From contig NZ_JAANTH010000001.1 in NCBI RefSeq assembly GCF_011734195.1, positions 124,001 through 188,000 on the forward strand: a stretch of DNA of 64,000 nt, read 5' to 3'. The stretch comes from Halobacterium sp. R2-5. GTDB lineage: Archaea; Halobacteriota; Halobacteria; Halobacteriales; Halobacteriaceae. Under the pieces are notes generated by a model, which ran no database searches, was not told the DNA's origin, and saw only the letters and a list, made by a program, of their open reading frames with translations. Below, in pieces: positions 7,969-16,892 of the stretch. A program made the position numbers and the translations under genes. Position 1 is the first letter of the stretch. Each line of letters opens with the position of its first letter.

Positions 7969-10164
7969 TTAAGCCGTTCGAGTCGACTTCGCGGAGCCGC
8001 CGCGGCGCCCGCCGAGCGTGATGACGGTGAGGATGGCGAGCCCGACGAAGTACATCACGACGATGGGGATGGCGATGACCAGCATCGTGTAGAGGCTGTC
8101 CGGGGTGACGAGCGCGCCGAACGCGAACGACGAGATGACGGGGACGCGCCAGCGCCGCCGCATCGTCTCGTAGGAGACGAGCCCGCCGAGGTGGAACAGC
8201 ACCATCGTCACGGGGACGTCGATGAGCAGCCCGATGCCCGCGGTCAGCAGGAACACCATCCACGCGAACGTGCTGACGGTGAAGCTGATGATCATCCCGG
8301 ACTCCAGGGCGTCGTAGACGAGGAACGAGATGACCTCCGGGGCGACGTAGTTGTACCCGAGGTAGCTGCCGAGGAACAGCCCGCCGACGAGGCCGCCCCC
8401 CCACACGAGGATGGTGCGGCGGTCACCGGTCACCCAGCCGCGGTCCTGGAGCGCCGGCCAGACGTAGTAGATGACGATGGGGAGCGTCCCGATGATAGCC
8501 AGCACGACGGAGATCTTCACCTGGAAGACGAGCGCCTCGACGGGGTGGAGCGTGATTGGCCACTCGCCGCCGGTCGCCAGCGGCTGGATGTCCTGGGGAA
8601 TGCGTGCGACGAAGTTGTCCCGGAGCTGGCCGAACCCGCCGTAGTACAGCCACCCGAAGATGCTCACCATCAGCAGCATGAACGTCCCGACGATGCGGAA
8701 CGCCCGCGAGCGCAGCGTGTCGAGTACGAACCGGATGTCGTAGTAGTAGCCGCCGATGTCGTCCTCGGTGGTCTCCTCCTCGGTGAACGCGTCCATCATC
8801 CCCGCGGCCGTGCTCTGGACGGTGTCCGTCGGGTCGTCCTCGCTCTCGGCGTCACCCTCCTCGTCGGCCTGCGCTTCGAGTTGCGCCTGCACCTCGTCGT
8901 ACCGGTCGAGGACGGCCTGGGCCTTCTCGTCGTCGCCGTCTTCGAGCGCGCGGTTCGCCGTCGCGAGCGCCTCGTCTTCGCTCAGGGACGCGAACGCCTC
9001 CGCGGGCGCCGCCCGCACGCCGTCCGCGTCGAGGGCGTCGAGGTCGATGTCCGCGGGGTCCTGCGAGTAGGCGACGCGCTCGGCCGCGACCTGCTTGGCG
9101 GCGCGCTCGACGGCCACGTAGCCGTAGTACAGCAGCGCGAACGCGAGCGCGACGACGGCGAAGACGGCGCCGAGCAGCAGGTAGCCGGTCGCCGCGTCGA
9201 CGCCGAGCGCGGCGCCGACCGTGGGCACGCGGACGGACGACCCGATGAGCGCGAGGGCGCTGTTGAACCGCTCGATACCGCCGTACTGGCCGAACGCGTA
9301 GCCCGCCGCGAACCCGAGCACGCCGACGCCGAGCACGCGGTTCCAGTACTCGCGGAGCACGCCGCGGACGTCGACGTGCTCGCGGCCGCGCTTCATCGTC
9401 ACGACGACCTTCGCGCAGTACAGCGAGAGACCGTACAGGAGAATGAGCGGGGACGCCCACAGGATCTGGGTGAACGGGTCCGGCGGCGAGAAGAACGCGC
9501 CGAACGCGAAGATGCCGACGACCGCGTACTTCCACTTGTCGCGGAACGTCTCGTAGGGGACGATGCCGGAGTACGAGAGCGCGGACACCGCGAGCGGGAG
9601 CTGGGCCGCGAGCGCGAACGACAGCGCGAGGAAGAGGATGAACTCCGTCCACTTCACGATGGAGTACTTCGGCGCGAGCCCCGCGCCGACGGCGTTGCCC
9701 GCGAGGAAGTCGAACATCAGCGGGAAGAACAGGAAGTACGCGTACGCCACGCCGGCCGCCGCCAGCACGATGCAGACGAGGACGACGAGCGCGACGTTGA
9801 GCCGGGAGACCTCGACGTCCGGGATGATCTCGCGCTCGACGAGCGGCTGCCGGGCGTGGTAGAGGAGGACGGGGATGGCGAGCGCGACGCCCGCGAACAG
9901 GCCGATCTTCACCTGCATCAGGATGACGTCGAACGGCGTCTGCGCGATGACGTCCGCCGACTCCACGAGGAGGTCCTCCTCGAACTCCGGCCAGACGTAC
10001 AGCCGCATCGTCATGATGCCGGCGAGCAGCCCCACGACGAACGCGATGAAGACGTGCTGGAGCTGGGACTGGGCGGTCCGGAGCATCACACCGAGCGTCT
10101 GTCGGCCGGACTCGATGCTGCGGGCCGTACTGGGGTCTATCGGGCCCGAACCGGTGCTACTCAT
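7969..10164 (-). CDS. tatC2: Double-domain Sec-independent translocase protein TatC2 (TatCt)
   Basis: Twin-arginine translocase component of 731 residues made of two TatC domains, the haloarchaeal TatCt architecture. Domain 1 (about 22-290) contains FVVGLLAGIMTMRLYVWPEFEEDLL and a block of helices; domain 2 (about 470-715) repeats the scheme with FQVKISVVLAIIGTLPIVIYY and ends in a basic tail. A linker of about 110 acidic residues joins them. Haloarchaea send most secreted proteins through Tat, so both Tat genes here are expected to be essential. The gene is divergent from tatC1, 92 bases away, with AT-rich boxes for both promoters in the spacer. Confidence 0.93.
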   Translation of the reverse strand: MSSTGSGPIDPSTARSIESGRQTLGVMLRTAQSQLQHVFIAFVVGLLAGIMTMRLYVWPEFEEDLLVESADVIAQTPFDVILMQVKIGLFAGVALAIPVLLYHARQPLVEREIIPDVEVSRLNVALVVLVCIVLAAAGVAYAYFLFFPLMFDFLAGNAVGAGLAPKYSIVKWTEFILFLALSFALAAQLPLAVSALSYSGIVPYETFRDKWKYAVVGIFAFGAFFSPPDPFTQILWASPLILLYGLSLYCAKVVVTMKRGREHVDVRGVLREYWNRVLGVGVLGFAAGYAFGQYGGIERFNSALALIGSSVRVPTVGAALGVDAATGYLLLGAVFAVVALAFALLYYGYVAVERAAKQVAAERVAYSQDPADIDLDALDADGVRAAPAEAFASLSEDEALATANRALEDGDDEKAQAVLDRYDEVQAQLEAQADEEGDAESEDDPTDTVQSTAAGMMDAFTEEETTEDDIGGYYYDIRFVLDTLRSRAFRIVGTFMLLMVSIFGWLYYGGFGQLRDNFVARIPQDIQPLATGGEWPITLHPVEALVFQVKISVVLAIIGTLPIVIYYVWPALQDRGWVTGDRRTILVWGGGLVGGLFLGSYLGYNYVAPEVISFLVYDALESGMIISFTVSTFAWMVFLLTAGIGLLIDVPVTMVLFHLGGLVSYETMRRRWRVPVISSFAFGALVTPDSLYTMLVIAIPIVVMYFVGLAILTVITLGGRRGGSAKSTRTA

Positions 10165-10256
10165 TGCGTCCGGCTAACCCGTTCGCAATTATCAATCTTC
10201 CCGTCCACGCCCAAAAGAAAGCCTATAACGCCCCCGTCGCCAAAGCACGGACACGA

Positions 10257-11438
10257 ATGGCCGAGGAACCGGACGGCAGGCGCGACCGCGACCTCGACTG
10301 GGAGGGTGTCGTGTCCGCCGTCCGCCGCGTCGACGACGAGGACGACGGCGGGGACGACCTCACGCCAGTAGTCCGTCGTGTCGACGCCCAGGCCGACGCA
10401 GGCGACGACTGGAGCGACCTGACGCCGGCAGTCGAACAGGTCGCCGACCAGCGGTGGCCCGACCTCACGCCCGCCGTCGAGCGCGTCGAGGACGACGACG
10501 GCGACGAGTGGGACTGGGACACCGACGCCGTCGCGGCCGCCGGCGACAGCGCCGACCCCGCGTCCGGCGGCGAACCGCAGCTCCTCGCCGACGACGAACA
10601 CCAGGCCGACGAGCCAGAGCGCGGCCCCGACGACGACGCGCTCGACCCGCGGGAGAACTCCGTCATCGACGCCGACGAGACGCCGTCGTCGCCCGACGAC
10701 GGCCTCGGCATGGACGCCCCGGAGTCCGACGTCGAACAGCCGCTGGCCGTCCACGTCGAGGAGATGGTCAAGCGGCTCGCCATCGTCATCGCCATCGCCG
10801 GGCTCGTCAGCGTCGCCGTCTTCCCGCTCACCGAGGAGCTCATCACCACCATCTGGAACTACGTCCTCCCCGGCGGCGAGGCCGTCGACCCCCGCGTCTA
10901 CCAGCCGCTCGAACTCGTCATCACCCAGCTGAAGGTCGCCAGCCTCGCCGGCCTCGTCATCGCGCTCCCCGTCTTCGTCTACGAGTCCTACGCGTTCATG
11001 CGCCCCGGGCTCTACCGGAACGAGCGCCGCTACTACCTCGCCGCCGTCCCCACCAGCCTCGTCCTCGCCGTGCTCGGCGTCCTCTTCGCGTACCTCCTCG
11101 TCCTCCCGTACACGATGGACTACTTCCAGGGGTACACCGAGCCCACCGCGGACGTCGCGTTCGCGCTCGGCTCCACGTTCAACCTCATCCTCATGGTGAT
11201 GGGGTACCTCGCGGTGGTCTTCCAGATTCCCCTGTTCATCATGCTCGCCATCATGCTCGGCGTCACCACCCGCCAGTGGCTCGAAGACCGCCGCCTGCTG
11301 TTCTGGGCGGCGTTCGCCGGCATCTCGTTCACGTTCGGCGCCATCGACCCCACGGGCGTCGTCCCCATCATCGTCGCCATCACCATGATCGCGCTCTTCG
11401 AGGGGACGCTCGCGCTGCTGCGGTGGACTGGGAACTAG
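10257..11438 (+). CDS. tatC1: Sec-independent translocase protein TatC1 with acidic repeat extension
   Basis: Single-domain TatC of 393 residues; the TatC core spans about residue 160 to the end (HVEEMVKRLAIVIAIAGL, YQPLELVITQLKVASLAG, SYAFMRPGLYRNERRYY) with six helices. Residues 1-155 are an acidic extension with a repeated motif: DLTPVVRRV (34-42), DLTPAVEQV (54-62), DLTPAVERV (69-77), and a degenerate first copy at 15-25. The ATG at 10257 is chosen because CCTATAAC lies about 28-35 bases upstream. A 3'-end palindromic element begins just after the stop. Confidence 0.93.
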   Translation: MAEEPDGRRDRDLDWEGVVSAVRRVDDEDDGGDDLTPVVRRVDAQADAGDDWSDLTPAVEQVADQRWPDLTPAVERVEDDDGDEWDWDTDAVAAAGDSADPASGGEPQLLADDEHQADEPERGPDDDALDPRENSVIDADETPSSPDDGLGMDAPESDVEQPLAVHVEEMVKRLAIVIAIAGLVSVAVFPLTEELITTIWNYVLPGGEAVDPRVYQPLELVITQLKVASLAGLVIALPVFVYESYAFMRPGLYRNERRYYLAAVPTSLVLAVLGVLFAYLLVLPYTMDYFQGYTEPTADVAFALGSTFNLILMVMGYLAVVFQIPLFIMLAIMLGVTTRQWLEDRRLLFWAAFAGISFTFGAIDPTGVVPIIVAITMIALFEGTLALLRWTGN

Positions 11439-11442
11439 AACG

Positions 11443-11670
11443 CACTTTTTGCGCTGCGTGGGGCGCCTGCGGCGCCCCACTCGGCAAAAACTTGCGGAAA
11501 AAGCACTCCTCGCTCCAGCGCGCCTTCGGCGCTTAGTCGCTCGTCGGCCTGCGCTCACTCGCTTCGCTCGTTCGCGCAGTGAACCGCTCGCGCCTCGCGG
11601 CTCACGGGTCGCTTCGCTCCCCGTTCGCACAAACCGAGGCGCGTAGCGCCTCGCGGCGCTCGCGGATGCT
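11443..11670 (+). repeat. 3'-end palindromic mosaic element, copy 2 (after tatC1)
   Basis: Starts 4 bases after the tatC1 stop with CACTTTTTGCGCTGC, then a perfect 10-bp hairpin GTGGGGCGCC/GGCGCCCCAC (11458-11480), CGGCAAAAA, AAAAAGCACTCCTCGCTC, a palindromic body, and the end box CGCTCGCGGATGCT. It holds a 21-base block (11634-11654) identical to 51543-51563, and a 27-base block (11601-11627) identical to bases inside the gene at 22965-24014. No gene is seen in 11439-11733. Confidence 0.85.
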
Positions 11671-11733
11671 ACTCCCGCAGCGGCGACCGGGGTTCGCGTA
11701 AGACCTTTGGCACGGGCCACGTAAGCCCGGGCG

Positions 11734-13734
11734 ATGGAGTTAGAGGCGATTCCGGGCGTGGGCGCGAAGACCGCGGAGTCGCTGCGGGCGCTCGACGACC
11801 CCGAGGACGCACTACAGCGGGGGGACGTGTCGGCGGTCGCTCGCGCGCCGGGGGTGACGGACGGCCGGGCCGCGCGCATCGTCCGCGGGGCGATTCGCGC
11901 GCGCCACGACGACCCGGGCGGGTTTCTGGCGACGGACCGCGCGAGCGAGGTGTACGAGCGCGTGCTCGCGCTGCTGCAGGAGCGCGCGGTCACCGACTAC
12001 GCGAGCCAGCGCCTGCGGACGTTCTACCCGAGCGCGACCGAATCCCGCATCGCGGAGGTCAACGAGTTCGCGGAGGACGCGATGGCCCGGGACCCCGACC
12101 CGGAGGTCCTGAACGCGCTGGCAGGCGTCGAGCCGCTGTCGCGGCCGGACGGGCTGGCGGTCCGGGACCGCTGTCTCGCGACGACGGACGCGGAGACGTA
12201 CAGCGCCGCGCAGGACGCGTTCCCCGAGCTCTCGGTGGAAGTCGTGGAGGACACGCGGGGGCTGGCGGACCTCGCGCGGGGCTACTCGACGGTCGTCGCG
12301 CTCGACGAGGCGTTCGCGGGCGTCGAGGTCGACGGCGACGTGCGCGTCGAACCGGACGCCCTGGAACGCCCGGAGGAGGTCGTCCCGGAGCGCGTGCTCT
12401 CCTTTTTCGCGACGAACCGGGACCCGATACGCGCGGCGGTCGCGGTCCACGAGGTCGCGGGGCTCGAAACCGACGTCGACCTCGAAGCGCTGGATTCGGC
12501 GCTCGCGCAGCTCGACTCGGAGGGAGCAGTCGCGGGCGACGAGGAGCTCGACCGGCTCTCGACGGCGGTCGACGACCTCGACGCGGCGGTGTCGACGGCG
12601 GAGTCCGTGGCGAACGATCGGCTCCGGGAGGCCATCCAGGAGCAGGACGTCACCATCGAGGGCGCGGACCTCCTGAGCCTCGTGGAGCGCGGCGCGGGCG
12701 TGGACAGCCTGCTGTCGCGGGAGCTCGCCGACGAGTACGCCGAAGCTGTGGACGCCGCCCGCGACCACCTCGTGGACGCCCTCGGGCTGCGGGAGGGTGA
12801 GGCGAGCATCGCGCGGCAGGCGTTCGACGACTCGCCGACGTTCCCCGTCGACCACGACCCGGAGGCGGTCTCGCGGCTGCGCGAGGAGCTCACCGCGGCC
12901 CGCGACCGCCGGAGCGCGGAGCGCAAGCGCGAGCTCGCGGCGACGCTCGCGGACCTCCGGGAGCCCACGCGGGGGCTCGTCGAGCGCGCGCTCGAACTCG
13001 ACGTGGAGCTGGCGGTCGCGCGGTTCGCCGACGACTTCGACTGCGTGCTCGCCGATCGCGGCGGCCGCGGGTTCGACATCGAGGGCGGGCGCTCCCCGAT
13101 TCTGGACGTCGGCTTCGAGGCGGTCGAGCCCGTGGACTACGGCGTCGACGGCGTGGCGCTGCTCTCCGGCGTGAACTCCGGCGGGAAGACGAGCACGCTC
13201 GATTTGGTGGCTGTCGTGGTCGTGCTCGCGCACATGGGCCTGCCCGTTCCGGCGGAGTCCGCCAGAGTGCCCGAAGTGGAGGAACTGCACTACTACGCGA
13301 AGTCCCAGGGGACGCTGGACGCTGGCGCGTTCGAGGCGACGCTGCGGGACTTCGCGGGCCTGACCGAGGGCGCGGCGCGCAAGCTCGTCCTCGTGGACGA
13401 ACTGGAGTCCATCACGGAGCCGGGGGCGTCCGCGAAGATCGTCGCGGGCATCCTCGAAGAGCTCCACGAGGCGGGGGCGTCCGGGGTGTTCGTCTCCCAC
13501 CTCGCGGGCGAGATACGCGACCAGTGCGGGTTCGACGTTACCGTCGACGGAATCCGCGCGCGCGGGCTGGAGGACGGCGAGCTGGTCGTCGAGCGCTCCC
13601 CGGTGAAAGACCACCTGGCGCGCTCGACCCCGGAGCTCATCGTGGAGAAGCTCGCCACCGAGGGCGGAGAATCGGAGGGCGAGGCGGGCGCGTCCGCGGG
13701 GTCGTTCTACGACCGGCTGCTCGGGAAGTTCTGA
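11734..13734 (+). CDS. MutS-family ATPase with N-terminal helix-hairpin-helix
   Basis: The 666-residue protein starts with a helix-hairpin-helix segment (IPGVGAKTAESLRAL). The middle is a long helical region like the MutS core and clamp. The C-terminal ATPase has Walker A GVNSGGKT (479-486), Walker B KLVLVDELESITEPG and a late VSHLAGEI switch. There is no mismatch-recognition domain I and no Smr nuclease domain, so it resembles the archaeal MutS5-like group rather than canonical MutS. A role in DNA structure processing is likely; mismatch repair is unproven. Confidence 0.85.
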   Translation: MELEAIPGVGAKTAESLRALDDPEDALQRGDVSAVARAPGVTDGRAARIVRGAIRARHDDPGGFLATDRASEVYERVLALLQERAVTDYASQRLRTFYPSATESRIAEVNEFAEDAMARDPDPEVLNALAGVEPLSRPDGLAVRDRCLATTDAETYSAAQDAFPELSVEVVEDTRGLADLARGYSTVVALDEAFAGVEVDGDVRVEPDALERPEEVVPERVLSFFATNRDPIRAAVAVHEVAGLETDVDLEALDSALAQLDSEGAVAGDEELDRLSTAVDDLDAAVSTAESVANDRLREAIQEQDVTIEGADLLSLVERGAGVDSLLSRELADEYAEAVDAARDHLVDALGLREGEASIARQAFDDSPTFPVDHDPEAVSRLREELTAARDRRSAERKRELAATLADLREPTRGLVERALELDVELAVARFADDFDCVLADRGGRGFDIEGGRSPILDVGFEAVEPVDYGVDGVALLSGVNSGGKTSTLDLVAVVVVLAHMGLPVPAESARVPEVEELHYYAKSQGTLDAGAFEATLRDFAGLTEGAARKLVLVDELESITEPGASAKIVAGILEELHEAGASGVFVSHLAGEIRDQCGFDVTVDGIRARGLEDGELVVERSPVKDHLARSTPELIVEKLATEGGESEGEAGASAGSFYDRLLGKF

Positions 13735-13819
13735 GGAATCCGGGGCGCTGGCGCCTCGACGCCGCGAATCCGCGGACTGTGGCGAAGGGTTAAGTGGTTG
13801 CCCGAGCGTGGTGAAAGTG

Positions 13820-14944
13820 ATGAGCGACGACCCCGAGGAGGGGATGCTGGGCTGGGACGAGTCCGTCTTCCGGGACGAGCACGTCTTCGAGATCGACTAC
13901 GTCCCGGAGGCGTTCGAACACCGGGAGTCCCAGCTCCAGACGCTGCAGTACGCGCTCCGGCCGGCCGTCCGCGGGAATCGGCCGCTGAACGTGATGGTTC
14001 GGGGGCCGCCGGGCACGGGGAAGACGACGGCCGTCCAGAAGCTGTTCGGCGAGCTCGGCGGCCAGCCCGGGGTCCGCACGGTGCGCGTGAACTGCCAGGT
14101 CGACTCCACGCGGTACGCGGTCTTCTCGCGGGTCTTCGAGGAGATATTCGACTACGAGCCGCCCTCCTCGGGCATCTCGTTCAAGAAGCTGTTCGGGCAG
14201 GTCGCCGAGCGCATCGCCGACGAGGAGGAGGTGCTGGTGGTCGCGCTCGACGACGTGAACTACCTCTTCTACGAGGACGAGGCCTCCGACACGCTGTACT
14301 CGCTGCTGCGCGCCCACGAGACGCACTCGGGCGCGAAGGTCGGCGTCATCGTGGTGTCCTCGGACCTCGAACTGGACGTCATCGAGAACCTCGACGGCCG
14401 CGTGCAGTCGGTGTTCCGGCCGGAGGAGGCGTACTTCCCGTCGTACGACCGGGGCGAGATCACGGACATCCTGCGGAACCGCGTGGAGGTCGGGTTCCGG
14501 GAGGACGCGGTGCCGACGACGGTGCTGGACCGCGTCGCTGAGCTCACGGACGAGGCCGGCGACCTCCGCGTGGGCATCGACCTGCTGCGCCGCGCGGGCC
14601 TACACGCCGAGTCCCGCGCGAGCACCACCGTCGAACTGGAGGACGTCGAGGCGGTCTCCGAGGAGGCCAAGCACATCCACCTCTCGCGGAGCCTGCGCGC
14701 GCTCTCGGACACGGAGCGGGCGCTCGTGGAGACGGTCGCGGACTGCGACGGCGAGCAGGCCGGCGACGTCTACGACGCGTTCAACGACCGCACCGGCCTC
14801 GGGTACACGCGGTACACGGAGATCGTGAACAAGCTCGACAAGCTCGGGCTCATCGACGCGGAGTACGAGCAACTCGACGGCCGCGGCCGGTCGCGGACGC
14901 TCCGCCTCACGCACGACCCCGAGGCCGTCAAAGAACAGCTCTAG
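13820..14944 (+). CDS. Orc1/Cdc6-family replication initiator
   Basis: AAA+ protein of 374 residues with Walker A GPPGTGKT (62-69), Walker B VVALDDVNYLFY, sensor and lid regions, and a C-terminal winged helix (about 285-374, GLGYTRYTEIVNKLDKLGLI). Members bind origin recognition boxes and load MCM. Two in-frame GTG codons and the ATG compete as starts; MSDDPEEGMLGWDES matches family N-termini. No origin-box-like repeats or AT-rich unwinding region are visible on either side, so this copy does not look origin-linked. Its stop abuts the convergent neighbour. Confidence 0.93.
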   Translation: MSDDPEEGMLGWDESVFRDEHVFEIDYVPEAFEHRESQLQTLQYALRPAVRGNRPLNVMVRGPPGTGKTTAVQKLFGELGGQPGVRTVRVNCQVDSTRYAVFSRVFEEIFDYEPPSSGISFKKLFGQVAERIADEEEVLVVALDDVNYLFYEDEASDTLYSLLRAHETHSGAKVGVIVVSSDLELDVIENLDGRVQSVFRPEEAYFPSYDRGEITDILRNRVEVGFREDAVPTTVLDRVAELTDEAGDLRVGIDLLRRAGLHAESRASTTVELEDVEAVSEEAKHIHLSRSLRALSDTERALVETVADCDGEQAGDVYDAFNDRTGLGYTRYTEIVNKLDKLGLIDAEYEQLDGRGRSRTLRLTHDPEAVKEQL

Positions 14945-15469
14945 CTACGTTTCTACGGAGAGCACGCCGTCGAACAGCCCGGCGAGCCGTTCGAGCGCGG
15001 CGTCGTCGTGGGCGGCGGGGTCGGCGTGGCAGTGGACGGTGCCACCGGCGGCGCGCACGCGCCCGCAGAGCACCTGCAGGAAGCGGTACGCGCGCTCGGG
15101 CTCGGCGAACTGGAGGAGCGTCGTCAGCGAGTCCAGGCAGACGGCGGGCTCGGCGTCGCCGGGGAGGTCGCCGAGGTACTCGGAGACGGCGATACCGATG
15201 CCGGTGAGGTCGCCGGGGTCGGCGACGGCACGGACGCTGCCCGGGTGCGAGTCGGTGGTGACGAAGCCCGTCGGCGGGAGCGGGCCGTCGCGGGCGGCCT
15301 GCCAGTTCCGTGGCGTGCGACGCAGCGAGACGACGAGCGCGGCGTCTGCGGCGGCGAGGCGGTCGGCGCAGACGCGCGCGTCCTCGGTGGATACGCCGGG
15401 TGCGAGCACGAGCGCGGCGGCGCCGTCGGGGTCGCCACGGGCGTCGACGGCGCGGCTGGCGTCGGACAT
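14945..15469 (-). CDS. RecA-like fold protein without Walker A (DUF7504-like)
   Basis: The 174-residue protein resembles haloarchaeal DUF7504 proteins, which look like degenerate RecA/KaiC domains. Visible: [20 protein letters not shown], a strand-turn [11 protein letters not shown], and [23 protein letters not shown], which aligns with the Walker B/H-motif region of RecA-like ATPases. The usual GxxxxGKT loop is absent, so ATP hydrolysis is unlikely. It may be a regulatory protein; function unknown. Confidence 0.75.
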   Translation of the reverse strand: MSDASRAVDARGDPDGAAALVLAPGVSTEDARVCADRLAAADAALVVSLRRTPRNWQAARDGPLPPTGFVTTDSHPGSVRAVADPGDLTGIGIAVSEYLGDLPGDAEPAVCLDSLTTLLQFAEPERAYRFLQVLCGRVRAAGGTVHCHADPAAHDDAALERLAGLFDGVLSVET

Positions 15470-15570
15470 ACGCGAGCCGTACAGCGACGCCGGCTATAGT
15501 TACGAGCCGGATAACTGCCCGCGAGCGGGCTACAAGTGGGTTTTTGGGCGGCCGGGGTGACGCTGTAGGC

Positions 15571-16245
15571 ATGAAGAACACGGGCGGCGGCGACGCGGCG
15601 AAGCGGCGCGCGGGCGAGGCGGCGGCCGACGACGTCGAGGAAGGGATGGTCGTCGGGCTCGGCACCGGGAGCACGGCGGCGCACGCGATTCGCGCCGTCG
15701 GCGAGCGCAGCCTCGACGTCGAGGGCGTGCCGACGTCGTTCCAGTCGCGGCAGCTCGCCATCGAGGCGGGGATTCCGCTGACGACGCTGGAGGAGGCGTC
15801 CGTGGACCTCGCCATCGACGGCGCCGACCAGGTGGCGGGCGGCGACCTCGTGAAAGGCGGCGGCGCGGCCCACGCCCGCGAGAAGTACGTGGACGCGAGC
15901 GCGGACCGCTTCGTGGTGGTCGCGGACCCCAGCAAGGAGGTCGAGGCGCTGGACTACCCGGTTCCAGTCGAAGTGCTGCCGGACGCGCGGCCGGTGGTCG
16001 CCGAGCGCGTGCGCGGGCTCGGCGGGAAGCCCGAACTCCGTGCGGCCGAACGGAAGGATGGCCCCGTGGTGACGGACAACGGCAACCTCGTGCTGGACTG
16101 CGAGTTCGGCTCGATGCAGGACCCCGAGGCGCTAGCGGCGTCGCTGTCGGCGCTGCCGGGCGTCGTCGAGCACGGGCTGTTCGTCGGGCTGGCGGACGCG
16201 GTCTACGTCGGCACCGACGGCGGCGTGCGGGTCACGGACGCGTAG
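15571..16245 (+). CDS. rpiA: Ribose-5-phosphate isomerase A
   Basis: Interconverts ribose-5-phosphate and ribulose-5-phosphate, supplying ribose for nucleotide synthesis. The 224-residue protein shows the phosphate-binding GLGTGSTA (29-36), [20 protein letters not shown] with catalytic Asp residues, and the conserved Glu of the REKYV segment. Length and ending ([18 protein letters not shown]) match RpiA. The ATG at 15571 gives the standard N-terminus. Confidence 0.95.
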   Translation: MKNTGGGDAAKRRAGEAAADDVEEGMVVGLGTGSTAAHAIRAVGERSLDVEGVPTSFQSRQLAIEAGIPLTTLEEASVDLAIDGADQVAGGDLVKGGGAAHAREKYVDASADRFVVVADPSKEVEALDYPVPVEVLPDARPVVAERVRGLGGKPELRAAERKDGPVVTDNGNLVLDCEFGSMQDPEALAASLSALPGVVEHGLFVGLADAVYVGTDGGVRVTDA

Positions 16246-16289
16246 CTACGGGGCGTCGCGTCGCAAAAAACTGGAGGGATCGAACCTAG

Positions 16290-16457
16290 TTACAGGTCGC
16301 GCGGCTGGACGGTCTTCCGACCGTTGGACTCGGCGCGAGCCGCCGCGTCTTCGAGGAGTTCCGAGACTTCCTCGTCGAGCGCCTCGTAGAAGTCGGAGGC
16401 AACGTTCTTGTCGTCGAGTTCTTCCTTCACAGCGGCCTTGACGATGAGGTCTGCCAT
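16290..16457 (-). CDS. DUF1931 histone-fold-like small protein (55 aa)
   Basis: MADLIVKAAVKEELDDKNVA followed by a helix rich in Glu/Leu and the ending NGRKTVQPRDL matches DUF1931, a small archaeal family related to the histone fold. The ATG at 16457 is selected over upstream in-frame starts because of the strong TATA box at 16481-16490. Such proteins may bind DNA or act as scaffolds; direct function is not established. Confidence 0.88.
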   Translation of the reverse strand: MADLIVKAAVKEELDDKNVASDFYEALDEEVSELLEDAAARAESNGRKTVQPRDL

Positions 16458-16480
16458 ACGGCCTGGTTTTTTCCGCGCCA

Positions 16481-16490
16481 CCTTATAAGG
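16481..16490 (-). promoter_or_regulatory. TATA box of the DUF1931 gene
   Basis: CCTTATAAGG is centred 28 bases upstream of the ATG at 16457, fitting a leaderless transcript. The box is palindromic, so it gives no strand information by itself. Confidence 0.7.
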
Positions 16491-16704
16491 CTTCCCATAA
16501 TACGCCGCCGTTGCGGCCACTGACGGCTTCGTACGGTCGAAATCCGGATGAATCCTGTCGGGACGAGGCAACGATATCGGTCGCGTCCGCAGTGAGCGAA
16601 CTATGATTCGAGTTCGGCCAAATTTTGTTCGAAATTGGGAAAACCCATTTATTCGTGTGCGGTGTACTCACACACGCTGGCCACCCGCGCCGGCGAACAC
16701 GTCC

Positions 16705-16854
16705 ATGCCCCGTTGTAACCACTGCGACACCCACGTCTCCGAGAACTTCGCGCGCGTGTTCGCGGACGAGGACGGTCGCCTCCACGCGTGCCCGAACTGT
16801 GCGGCGAACGTCGGCATCGCCGAGGTGTCGAAGGACCGCGCCCGTCGGGCCTGA
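16705..16854 (+). CDS. Small four-cysteine zinc-finger protein (49 aa)
   Basis: [20 protein letters not shown] and [10 protein letters not shown] give two CxxC knuckles spaced as in a zinc ribbon; it matches a common haloarchaeal family of tiny zinc-finger proteins (DUF7563-like). An AT-rich stretch with CCCATTTATTCG (about 16645-16656) is its likely promoter, which leaves a leader of about 20-30 bases. Role unknown. Confidence 0.8.
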   Translation: MPRCNHCDTHVSENFARVFADEDGRLHACPNCAANVGIAEVSKDRARRA

Positions 16855-16892
16855 CCGAAACGCAGTCCACCCCGCGTCCCGTCGTCCCGGGC

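Noticed and set aside
8852-9652. Frames within tatC2 on the same strand in another register
   Set aside because: Arg/Pro-rich translations from a frame offset; no start signal and no similarity.
7804-10371. 855-codon frame antisense to tatC2
   Set aside because: Low-complexity Arg/Glu/Asp composition that mirrors the codons of the membrane protein on the minus strand.
16540-16680. CCAAATTTTG...AAATTGG as an operator near the 49-aa gene
   Set aside because: The inverted repeat is imperfect and the region is simply AT-rich promoter sequence.
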